Shown one piece after another: positions 1-9,140 of a DNA stretch of 64,000 bases. Both the position numbers and the translations under genes were made by a program. Every line of letters starts with the position of its first letter. The stretch's first letter is position 1. The notes under the pieces are model-generated. The model was given only the letters and a program-made list of their open reading frames with translations, did no database searches and was not told the DNA's origin. The stretch is from Opeltia flavorubescens. Lineage: Eukaryota; Ascomycota; Lecanoromycetes; Teloschistales; Teloschistaceae. The stretch is taken from positions 682,001 to 746,000 of the forward strand of contig KE546978.1 of the NCBI GenBank assembly GCA_000442125.1, read 5' to 3'.

Positions 1-51
1 TATCGAACAATCACGATTAGCTTCAAGGTCCAAGATTGCCGGAGCCTTGAC

Positions 52-210
52 TCACGATGATCTTGGAGGTTTGGCGGGCTGTTTCTTATTATGGCCGGGA
101 GTGCACGCCGCTTCACCCAAAGACCATTTGTGCTTTCGATCCAAGTCGCGTTTACGATCTTGCTGCAGCTTGCCCCTCATGACCTGATCGTTGATTCCCT
201 TTGGAGCCAT
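52..210 (-). CDS. possible small protein or first exon of a gene running off the left edge
   Basis: A minus-strand ATG at 210 opens a 52-codon frame rich in lysine and arginine (starts MAPKGINDQVMRGKLQQDRK) that stops at 52-54. A consensus splice donor GTGAGT begins at 55, just before the stop, so this may be exon 1 (56-210) of a gene continuing left of the window. I recognise no family. The basic, glutamine-rich composition looks like real coding sequence rather than noise, but that is the only support. Confidence 0.25.
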   Translation of the reverse strand: MAPKGINDQVMRGKLQQDRKRDLDRKHKWSLGEAACTPGHNKKQPAKPPRSS

Positions 211-2114
211 GAAGGTAGTCGGAAAGTTCGAACGGAAGAGGCTTTCCTAAAGAGCGACAACGAAGCTGGACGTTGATGATGAATCCAAGAGAGATATTCT
301 AGGTCGATCTGAAGAATCCGCGATGCAATAATAGGGCTGATGAAGTTTAGGTGATATAGGTAGAACACGTGGAAGATAAGAGGAATGATATGATCTGGCT
401 TAGGAGGGTTGAGCGTCTTTATTGACTCACTGGACAAAGGTTTCGGGTGATTAAGGATGGATGACTCGATGGAACTACGAAGAATAACGCAATGAAAGAG
501 GAACAGCTATAATTCAGTCGAGGATATGATTCTAGAGTTCAGACTGATGATAATCGGCAGGTGCCACTGGGATTAGAGCTATCCTGTCCGTCCGTCACGG
601 GGTGTGACTCCAACTACTGCTTGAGGGGACTATGATGTAGGAGGCCCCCTGTTTTGCCAAAGCCGCCCTTTGTGTCCGTCAAACATCCTTCTGACAGAAT
701 GATTATAGGCACTCATAATCACATCAACATTACACTTAATCATGTTACACCTCCCAGCCAGTATGACACTCAGGCGATATACACAGCCCAGAACAACAAT
801 CAGAGTAGCTAAATAAGGTAGATAAGGTTGCCATGAAGCATCAACTAATTTTAGCTTAGCTTAGCCGTTAATGTATGACATAAGGCACTTTAGCTCCTTT
901 CTGTATCACTTATCAATTTTTTACGCAAAGGCTAGCTCGTGACTTCATATGGAGGGAGATGTTAGATGATCGAAGTGAACTCGATGAAGTGCCTGTGACT
1001 ATTACACCGTCGCCGAACGAATTCCATTATGACCTTTTATTACCGTGCCAGGATTTCGATTGCATCTAATCATCCAATTCTCCTGCGCTGCTATGCCTGC
1101 TGTTGATATCCGAATCGTCACCGGGTAGTCTTATTGGGAACCATCCAAACGAGCTGTGACCAGAATTAAGTCACCGGCTCACCAAGACTGCACGCACTCA
1201 TACCTCAGATCTACCATCAGCTCGCCCAGAGACCCGCTTCCCACAGTCACGCCTTCTCGTCGTAACGCAGCAGCTTGCCTAGACGCTCCACCTGGACCTC
1301 TGTTCAGAACAGGAGTTAGCATCATTATCCTTAAACATAGTAACTGTAGCCTTGGCGGAACCGACCTCGGCGAAATGATACCCTTCGCATTGATCACTCT
1401 TTGCCAGGGTACATTATGATCGTGGAAAAAGTGTTCACCATGGTCCGCGTAGGGAGGTAGATGCTTTAAACATACACCTACTTGTCTGTGGCTTGCCCGT
1501 GAGGAACGGCTCAAACTTGCCTCTGCTAGAGATGGGAGTCACTGACCGAGGGCATTCCGCTGAAATGATGACAGACGGCGGCGCCATAGATTAGCCCTTT
1601 GCGCGAGACCATGACCCTCGTAGATCTTGACAATTATCAATGGGTCTCACTTACGTCTGCCTAAAAGGAGGGCAATGTGTCCATAGCTTGTGACCCTACC
1701 CTGTGGGATTCGCTGAACCGCTTCGTAGACTGCGTTGAAGAACCACTGGGCTTCGTCCGATCGAGCCATCTTTTTGGGCAGGGCTCTTGCAGGCCCAAGT
1801 AACAGGGCTCATAAAAGTGACGACACTTGGGAGAGGTTCTTGGCGTTCTAAAAATAGAATTCGCACGGAAACGTTATGAACGAAAGAGTTCAAATCATCA
1901 AAGACTGATCGTTATAGAAGGGTACATATTTGATAGAAACTCAAGCTTCCGTACAAGTATTTGTTCAATTGGCATGGGTTGAGATGTCGAGCTGCACTAC
2001 ATTGTCTGATATAAGAGCTCGAGTCGGTACTACGGATCTTCCGAGCTACCGAGCGCCCGCATTTCTACAAGACACAGGACCAGCTTCCGTAGTCTTCCCT
2101 GCAACAGTCATACG
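211..2114. other. intergenic region, no convincing gene
   Basis: About 1.9 kb upstream of the CWC26 start. Short frames exist on both strands near 1156-1514, but they overlap each other antisense, have no recognisable domain and no supporting splice pattern. I see no tRNA, repeat or mobile element here. Confidence 0.5.
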
Positions 2115-3123
2115 ATGGCTTTAGCGGACTATCTCGCCAAGAAGTATCTCACTGCGGACGTACCTGGAAAGAAATCGAAAAAGCGGAAAAGGGATGATGG
2201 AGCTCGACCTGGTTTTATTATGGCGGACGACGATGCCTTTGCATGGGGAAGCAAAGAGAATGGCTTTGACGAGGAGGATGCACCACTCAACGGTAAGCAG
2301 TATAAGTATCCTAATTCGGCCAGATACTTACAATCGTCTAGTCGGCGCTGTTAGTGCAGAATTTCGAAAGACGAAAAGAAATAATTGGCACATCATAGGT
2401 ACCGCAGCTCCGTCATCCGCCGATCAAGCTGCCGCCGATGCCATTATCGCCTCCGCGGCTGCCGAAAATCAGTCACGAATATTGGCGGATGAAGATACTC
2501 CTACTGTGGACACGACGGGACAACAGATGGAATCAGGGGCACATGCGGGCTTGCAGACTGCCGATCAGGTGACAGCTCAGCTGGAGCGAAAGCGATTCGA
2601 GGAGCGCAATCGTTTTCTGGCCGAGGGCGCCGAGCGTAGCGGGAAAGGGACAGAGACTATTTACCGGGATGCCAGCGGCCGAATTATCAATGTGGCCATG
2701 AAGCGGGCGGAAGCGCGCAAAAAAGCTAACGATGATGCTGCCAAAGATGCCACGCAGGTCGAAGCTCGGAAAGGGGAAGTACAAAGAGTGGAGCGTGAGA
2801 AGAGAAAGGAGGCGCTGAAGGAAGCAAAGCTCATGCCTGTGGCGAGATATGCGGACGACGTCGAGATGAACGAGGAATTGAAGGAAAAGGAGCGGTGGAA
2901 TGACCCGGCCGCTCAATTCATGGCCAAGCCACAGAAAGGGAAGAGTGCGACAGGAAGGCCATTATCCCGTAGGCAGTTCATGCCGAACCGTTACGGAATC
3001 AGACCAGGGCATAAATGGGATGGCGTTGATAGAGGGAACGGATTTGAAAAGGAGTACTTCGCCGCGAGGAATCGACGAAGGGATTTGAAAGAATTGGATT
3101 ATGCATGGCAGATGGATGAATGA
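2115..3123 (+). CDS. CWC26: pre-mRNA-splicing factor CWC26/BUD13
   Basis: Two exons, 2115-2292 and 2342-3123, joined across a 49-nt intron (donor GTAAGC, branch CTAAT, acceptor TAG); the phase fits and gives 319 residues. BUD13 family proteins belong to the RES (retention and splicing) complex with Snu17 and Pml1 on the activated spliceosome in the nucleus. Seen here: an N-terminal KKSKKRKR basic run, a long charged central helix (about 160-250), and the family C-terminal block reading RYGIRPGHKWDGVDRGNGFE followed by a YAWQMDE ending. The start is the ATG at 2115, which opens with the family-typical ADYLAKKYL. The gene converges with the IST2-like gene, whose stop lies 181 bp away. Confidence 0.93.
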
Positions 3124-3304
3124 TATATCGCCTCCCTTCATTTTTTGAAAGTGCTGCAGCGCAGAGACGGTGCGATTTGCGCTTAAGCCCAATCCTTGCC
3201 CGTGAAGATGCCTCAAGGTCCTAAGAGAGACGCGTCGATAGAAATGGCTAAAGGCAAGTCATATGATATTGAGTTCTCTTGTTAACAAGTAACGAAGCTA
3301 GTAA

Positions 3305-5674
3305 CTACTGCTGCTTCTTACTCTCCTTCGGAACCATCTTATCAATCAAATTGGCGCCAACTTTAGCCGACTCCTCCCAACTTCTCTGCCTGGACCAGAA
3401 GTGATCCTGAGGGTTTGAAGTCCTCAGGCTACTCTGACGAGCATCTTCCTCAAGTGAAGCTCGAGTTATCTTTTCCTCGGTATGACTGGGTGGAACATCC
3501 ATTACATCTTGTCCCAAAGCGTCTTGAAGATAACGTTTCCTTACCATGAACCGTTCGGCTCTCTCTTTCTCCATACCTGGCGAATCAATTTTCGAGACTG
3601 CGAGACGGACAAACCAGCGAACGAGAAGATAGACGTGCTCCGAGAAAAAGACTGTTAAAAGAAGAGCCCAGCCTTGGATTGAGGCCGGTGTACCGTCCGG
3701 ACCCATCCCGTCGTTACTGAAGAGGTAAACCAAGGCAGCCGTTGTGATGCTGCCAAGCCATGTGAGGAAACCTAGGCTGTCAAGCCAAGGGCCTATGCTA
3801 TCAGCACGGAGTGGTGTAGGCCGTTGCATCTCAACACAGATTTTGACAGCATCAGAGCGGAGCTCCACCCAATTATTGACGATAAACGATACTGGTGTCA
3901 AAGGCCAGACCACAGAGAAAAGCGAGAGGTACCCAAATTGTATGATCATCTCCCGAAGATCCGTGGCCACGTCATAGACGTCCAGCTCTGCTTCTTTTCT
4001 GACTCGTTTAAGGAATTCGGCTTCTTCTGGTAGGTCATCGATAGTCTCGCTAGAGCTGACGCCACCCTTCTTGGTAGCTCGGTCGCTCTTCATCTCTTGA
4101 TATTTTGAAAAGCCGCGGCGTTTGACGTACGGTACAATGGTTTCCAGCGCGAAGTTGACAATCTGAGCGGTGACCGTGAAATAGATGACCTGCTTCCGAA
4201 GTCGTGAAGGGTTGATAACGAAGCCATTCTGCGGTATCTGCAGCTGTTTTTCGTTTTCTGCAAAGGGTCTTGCTGTCAGGTTGAAAACGTCAAGATATGG
4301 TACGACAAGGCTACCAAAGGGCACGTAGACGAATGCTGTCAAGAAAATGGGGAGATAGGAGGTAATGAAGTTCAGAACAAAAATCTTCTGAGTAAGAGCG
4401 GATTCGTAATTCTCGGATGTCTCCCAATTCTCATAATCGTTGAGTCGGGTAGCGATACCCGTCAGCAGTGTTGTTAAAGTTGGAACAAGAGTTGTAAGTA
4501 GTCCCGTTGGCAAGAAAACCTAAACTAGTTGTTAACAACGAAGACGATTGGTTCCAAAGGTACGCACCAGTAAATTTTGACCTGGGCCGTTGTACACTTC
4601 CGAGAGGAAGATCTCAATTCCAAAACAAGTTGCAATCAAGGTCCCAAGAGCCATTGTCGCCAAGATGGCAAAGGGAACTTGCAACAGCTGGCGCCCAAAC
4701 CTTTTCGTAGCTGGAAATATCCGAACAATCTCACCGGTCACGGGGTCTTTCACTTCTTTCTCATGTTTAAAGTCGCGTCTTTTCTCTTGAATGGCGGTGA
4801 CGCCCTTCACTCCCCAGCGAACTCCGAGGTCGATCTCCTGCCGTTTCCAATACTCGACAAAGGTGACACACCAGAGTCCATTTACCATGGCATAGACCGG
4901 GGAAAAATAGCCCAGAATTACCCAAGCAGCAAAACCGAAGCCGGCAGGGAAAATGAGAAAGCTAAAGTAGGATTGTGTGAAGGCAAAATAATAGGCAATC
5001 TAGGCAGGAGATCAGTTCCACTCCGGGCTTATGCACGAGTGTTGGCAAGCTACCTTCTCCCCAAAGCGGTCTCTGATCTGATCCAAATCCTCAACTCCGA
5101 GGAAGGTCATAGTGCTCCATTTTTTGATCCACTCTTTGTTGAAAGCGTGATCATGCAAGGGAAAAATAGACTCGACGTTCTTCCATTGCCCTTCCTGGGG
5201 TGTAATACCCGCTCCACCTTCTTGCCGTGGGCTTGTGATAAGGTGGTGGATGATGCGAAACCTCTCAGCTTCGGTCAAAGACTGGCCCTCCAATGTCCTC
5301 TGGGTCTCTCTGGCGGGTTCAGCGGCTCGTACACCGTGAAGCCAATCCTTTACCCTTCGAAGGATGTTACTAGTGGTTTAAGTCGTGACTGAAGCTTTGT
5401 CGTACCTTGACCTGTAGACCTCACTGGCGAATCGTTCCTGGGATCCGACCTTGACGAAGACAATGAGGCTACAATTGTCGCCGTTTCGAGTCTCGATTGA
5501 TAGGCCTACACGTGCCAGTGCTTGCATGAGCGACGTGAATCCATCTTGAGCTTCTACGCTGGCTGTACGAAGCAAGAAGGTCAGCACATATCTTTGGTCT
5601 AAGCTCCAGGGCTTCGTACGTGTATCAGCAAACCGGTAAATTATCACGTAGTCAACACTATAATTGGAATTCAT
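3305..5674 (-). CDS. IST2: anoctamer (TMEM16)/IST2-type membrane protein
   Basis: Four exons on the minus strand: 5674-5406, exon 2 down to 5054, 4999-4568 and 4519-3305, about 740 residues. In yeast Ist2 is a cortical-ER protein that tethers ER to plasma membrane; the family includes lipid scramblases and chloride channels. Seen here: an N-terminal ferredoxin-like dimerisation region, a KDWLHGVR-type lead-in, then about eight to ten hydrophobic segments from roughly residue 200 on, including the EYWKRQEIDLGVRWG loop typical of anoctamers. Intron 1 has two in-frame acceptors: TAG at 5370 (36-nt intron) or AAG at 5355 (51-nt intron). The latter gives the tidier SRVKDWLHG junction. The C-terminal tail is short and lysine-rich (ending PKESKKQQ), unlike the long PI(4,5)P2-binding tail of yeast Ist2, so ER-PM tethering is not assured. 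It is divergent from the phosphoesterase gene. Confidence 0.9.
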
Positions 5675-6044
5675 TGCCACTCAAAAGTCGGTGTATTTAC
5701 GTCTTCTGTCCGTGAAGACGACGGAACACAACAAGGTCCTCTGCCGCGATCGAGCAAGAGATTCAGTAAAAGAACTTGGCAGTGGGAGTTTGGAGAACAA
5801 GAGGCACGACGTCATTGTGCAGCTTCCAATCGTTTGTCTCTTGGCATGATCCAACTACCTTTCGCTAATAATTGTTCGGTATGTTTTTGGGAAATGAATT
5901 TGCAACATTGATGTGCTAAAATTCAAAGAATTTCCAGCAAGTGCCGATGTTGCCATTCAGACATTACCTCTCAATAGCAGTCTAGAAGTGTGCTCCAAGC
6001 ACATCAATAGCAATCACGCTAAACAAAACGCATATGTTCAGAAC
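5675..6044. promoter_or_regulatory. shared upstream region of IST2-like and phosphoesterase genes
   Basis: A 370-bp gap between two divergently transcribed genes, presumably holding both promoters. The reading frame of the phosphoesterase stays open into this region (from a GTG at 5913), but the first ATG is at 6045 and the upstream stretch resembles no part of the family. No specific site was recognised. Confidence 0.35.
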
Positions 6045-7007
6045 ATGCATTGTATCAGCTCACCTCCTTCTCCTTTCGAGCCCCCTCCACTGCTCTTTCA
6101 ATTCGTATCTTCTCCGCTTCGATTTCTTGTTCAAACCCTTTATCACCTGCTTCTCTATTTCAGGGGTTCTGCGGTCAATTCACCTGATCCATCATTGAGT
6201 ATACGCCTCGTGTGTGTCTCCGATACCCACACGAAGAAGACGAATATACCAGGGGGTGATGTGCTGATCCACGCTGGAGACCTAACCAATCAAGGTACTG
6301 CTACAGAGATCCAGGAGCAGATCGATTGGATTGCCTCCCTGCCACACCCAGTGAAGATAGTTATTGCAGGAAACCATGACAGCTTCTTCGATCCTCGAGC
6401 ACGACATGCCCCAGATATCCACAGAACTATCGATTTTCATGGAATTCATTACTTGCAACATTCTAGTGTGACGCTGACATTTCCTAAAAGCTCCCTCCGT
6501 CAGCTGACATTTTACGGAGCACCGCAAATCCCTGCATGCGGCGGTGACAACTTTGCCTTCCAATATACGAGGGGTGAAGATGCTTGGTCGGATACAATCC
6601 CTCGTCGAACCGATGTACTGGTCACACACACCCCACCAAAGCATCACCTCGACCTACCACATGGAATGGGATGCGAACATCTTCTACAGGAACTGTGGAA
6701 GCTGAGACCTACAGTGCATATTTTCGGGCATGTCCATGCGGCTTACGGAAAGGAGAATGCCTTTTGGGATGAAGGTCAGAAGGCGTACGAAAGGGTATGC
6801 GCTCGAGAACAAGCAGGTTTGTTCCGAGATTTTCTTGAACCCTTTGCATGGTTTGAAGTTCCGCGGATCGTGTGGTACGGGGTCAAAGGGGCCATTTGGA
6901 GACATGTCTGGGGAGGAACTGGCGTAGCCACTTTATTGATCAACGCTTCCTTGACATACCAAAGCACAGGGAAGCTAGGCAATGCACCAACAATAGTGGA
7001 TATTTGA
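6045..7007 (+). CDS. calcineurin-like metallophosphoesterase, MPPED1/2 type
   Basis: Single-exon gene of 320 residues. All dimetal phosphoesterase motifs are present and in order: SDTH (59-62), GDLTNQG (78-84), GNHD (109-112), VTHTPP with the metal-ligand histidine at 195, and GHVH (228-231). The spacing, together with YGAPQIPACGG (157-167), matches the MPPED1/MPPED2 (UPF0046) family, whose members hydrolyse cyclic nucleotides or phosphodiesters; the true substrate is unknown. A proline-rich then hydrophobic segment at about 11-40 could be a membrane anchor, which is unusual in that family. I chose the ATG at 6045 because the longer frame begins only at a GTG. The stop lies 90 bp from the stop of the convergent dehydrogenase gene. 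Confidence 0.9.
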   Translation: MHCISSPPSPFEPPPLLFQFVSSPLRFLVQTLYHLLLYFRGSAVNSPDPSLSIRLVCVSDTHTKKTNIPGGDVLIHAGDLTNQGTATEIQEQIDWIASLPHPVKIVIAGNHDSFFDPRARHAPDIHRTIDFHGIHYLQHSSVTLTFPKSSLRQLTFYGAPQIPACGGDNFAFQYTRGEDAWSDTIPRRTDVLVTHTPPKHHLDLPHGMGCEHLLQELWKLRPTVHIFGHVHAAYGKENAFWDEGQKAYERVCAREQAGLFRDFLEPFAWFEVPRIVWYGVKGAIWRHVWGGTGVATLLINASLTYQSTGKLGNAPTIVDI

Positions 7008-7097
7008 AACAGTCTTCGTGGTGGCATGTAAATTGATGTGCGGTAGAAGATTCTATGCATGCCAAGTACGCTTTACATTTCTACTTTAATTAAATAT

Positions 7098-8668
7098 CTA
7101 CAGCTTGGCTTTCTCCTGAGGCGTCACTAACGGGTCATACACGCCCATCCCCAGGGTGTCAGCGGGTACGGTGGTCGAGTGAAGACTCAGCCCTCGAGTA
7201 TCCACCAAGGTCGGGTTCAGCTGATCTACGGTCGAGCATCCGATCAACCGCATATTCATCTCCATCTCATCCTTCAGTAACTGCATCGCGCGATCAACAC
7301 CAGGCAGACCGTATGCGCTCATCGCATATAGAAATGGTCTCCCGATGCCGACACCTTTGGCACCTAAGCAGAGCGCTTTGATAATGTCAGTCGCTCGTCG
7401 AATGCCGCCGTCGATATATATCTCGATACGGTTCTCCCAACCCCGTTCGCGCAAGACCGGCATAACTTCCGCGAGCACCTCGATACCTGATCTCGCGAAG
7501 TCCAGCTGACGTCCTCCATGGTTCGATAGTACGACGCCGTGAACTCCTGCCTCTATGGCTCGGATGACATCTTCGACTCTTTGTACACCCTTTAGGAGTA
7601 TGGGCATCTTCGTGATATTGAGGAACCAAGGGATATCTTTCCAGCTCAATGCAGGATCGATGAACGACGATATAGCCCGGGCAGCACCTTGCGACCGGTC
7701 AACGTTATCTCCGCCAGTATCTTGTACATTTGAGCCAACATCGGAAAACTTGCTTCGCATATCCTTTTCCCGCCGGCCGAGTTGAGGCGCGTCTACCGTG
7801 ATGAAAAGGCCTTTGCATCCACGCTTCTCGGCATGTTGAACGATGCGTTTCGTGATTGCGCGGTCTTTGTTCACATATAATTGCAGCCATTGGGTTTGGT
7901 CGCCTTGCTTGGCATCGACGATCTCGTCAAATGAGCAGCTCGCGAGCGTGGGAATCATCTGAACCACATTATGCTTCTTTGCACCTCTGGTCAGGATTAC
8001 CTCTCCTTCCGGGTTACCGAGCTTGCCGAGGGCAGTTGCCGTCACGTAAAAGGGTATATCGACTTGAGTCCCAAGCATAGTAGTGGATAAGTCGATGTTT
8101 TCGACGTCTACCAACACCCTTGGTCGGAACCATATCTTGTGGTACGCGCTATGGTTTTCGCGCATTGTCTTCATGACACTTGCGTTAGGAAAAGTAAAGG
8201 AGAGTTTGAGAAAACACTTACAATTTCGTCGTCTGCGCCGCTTGAATAATATGCCCAGGCGGACTTCTTCATAACCCGCCGGGCTACTGCTTCGAAATCC
8301 ATCAGGTTATAGCACTGCTCGAGTATAGGCATCCGTCGAATCCTCTCCTGGCGCTCCTGTTCGTCAGGGTCCTCCTCGACTCGGTCTTGTTGAACGGTGT
8401 TCATGTCAACCTCCCCTAAATGCTTAGATTTGTCGAGATACTTGTCCAGTGTATCTGGAGGATGAATTGGATCATACGTTTCAGTCGCATCTTTGCCAGC
8501 CCACTTTAAAATGATTTGTTTCCCGCCTGGATGTTCCTCCTTGAACTCGGTGACATCGTAGGCCTTTCCGTGGATTATAACCCAGCAATCGCCATCATCA
8601 TTGTGTTTTGCCACTTCTGTGCCATCAAGCTTCTGCCCTTTGGGTTGCTTCTCGGATTCATGATTCAT
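7098..8668 (-). CDS. CYB2: flavocytochrome b2-like (L-lactate/2-hydroxyacid) dehydrogenase with C-terminal AKL
   Basis: Two exons, 8668-8222 and 8168-7098, across a 53-nt intron with an AAG acceptor, giving 505 residues. The cytochrome b5 domain (about 12-88) has the HPGG heme ligand H46 and the second ligand H69. The FMN-dependent alpha-hydroxyacid dehydrogenase domain follows (about 125-495), with FYVTATALGKLGNPEGE, QLYVNKDR, the active-site SNHGGRQLD (H366, R369) and the IYIDGGIRRATDI phosphate-binding stretch. Family members oxidise L-lactate or related 2-hydroxyacids and pass electrons to cytochrome c. Unlike yeast Cyb2 there is no mitochondrial presequence (it opens MNHESEKQ) and the last three residues are AKL, a canonical PTS1. 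Peroxisomal location is therefore an inference. The gene starts 315 bp from the giant element. Confidence 0.93.
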
Positions 8669-8977
8669 ATCGCTTCTATAAAACTTTCAAGGCAAAGAAA
8701 ACTATGCCCTCTAGGATACCAGTGAGTTGACAGTTCAAGGACCATGTAGCTTTATATAGAATAGCTATTACTAGACGAAACAAGACAAGCAATGTACAAA
8801 GTAAATTTTCAAAAGCAGGCACCAGTGTCCTATACCAGGAGGCCGAAGTAAGTCTTGAGATTGGGGAGTGTATCAATCAATTGAGCTTTTATGTGTTCGG
8901 TCCAATGGATCGCAACATATTAGATACTTCTAGCTTGTGAATAGATAAAGTTTGGCGATCAGTGGGGAAACGGGCAC
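8669..8977. promoter_or_regulatory. truncated upstream region of the b2-like gene
   Basis: About 310 bp of ordinary composition between the dehydrogenase start and the target-site duplication of the giant element. Together with 31624-32025 it would have been one divergent intergenic region of about 720 bp before the insertion. No motif recognised. Confidence 0.4.
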
Positions 8978-8982
8978 GGCAT
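8978..8982. repeat. target-site duplication, left copy (GGCAT)
   Basis: GGCAT lies directly outside the left terminal inverted repeat and is repeated exactly at 31619-31623 directly outside the right one. The base on the other side of each copy differs, so the duplication is exactly 5 bp. Confidence 0.8.
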
Positions 8983-9130
8983 TATAGTCGCCCAGGTGTG
9001 CCAGATTGCTATAACTTTTTCACTTTTCCATTTCGCTAAAATAAATTTTAAAAATTCAACTTCTATATACGCTTAATATTTTATACCTTTATTTTACTTT
9101 TATTTCGCTATAATTTCGTTATAATTTTAT
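8983..9130 (+). repeat. left terminal inverted repeat of the giant element
   Basis: Matches the reverse complement of 31471-31618 over 148 positions without a gap. I count 22 differences, all transitions, as RIP would produce. The outer roughly 60 bp keep ordinary composition and several CpA sites (for example in CCAGGTG, TTTCACTTTTCC), while the inner part is RIP-depleted. Confidence 0.85.
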
Positions 9131-9140
9131 AACGAAATTA
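9103..9140 (+). repeat. subterminal 11-bp repeats, left end
   Basis: Two head-to-tail copies of TTTCGYTATAA (9103-9113 and 9114-9124) are followed by an inverted copy reading TTATAACGAAA, making a palindrome around 9114-9137. Similar iterated units lie at the other end. Subterminal repeats of this kind are often transposase-binding sites; that role is inferred. Confidence 0.6.

Noticed and set aside
1156-1514. Overlapping frames of 87 and 111 codons on opposite strands
   Set aside because: They are mirror shadows of each other with no family resemblance; the longest uses ordinary-looking but unsupported sequence.
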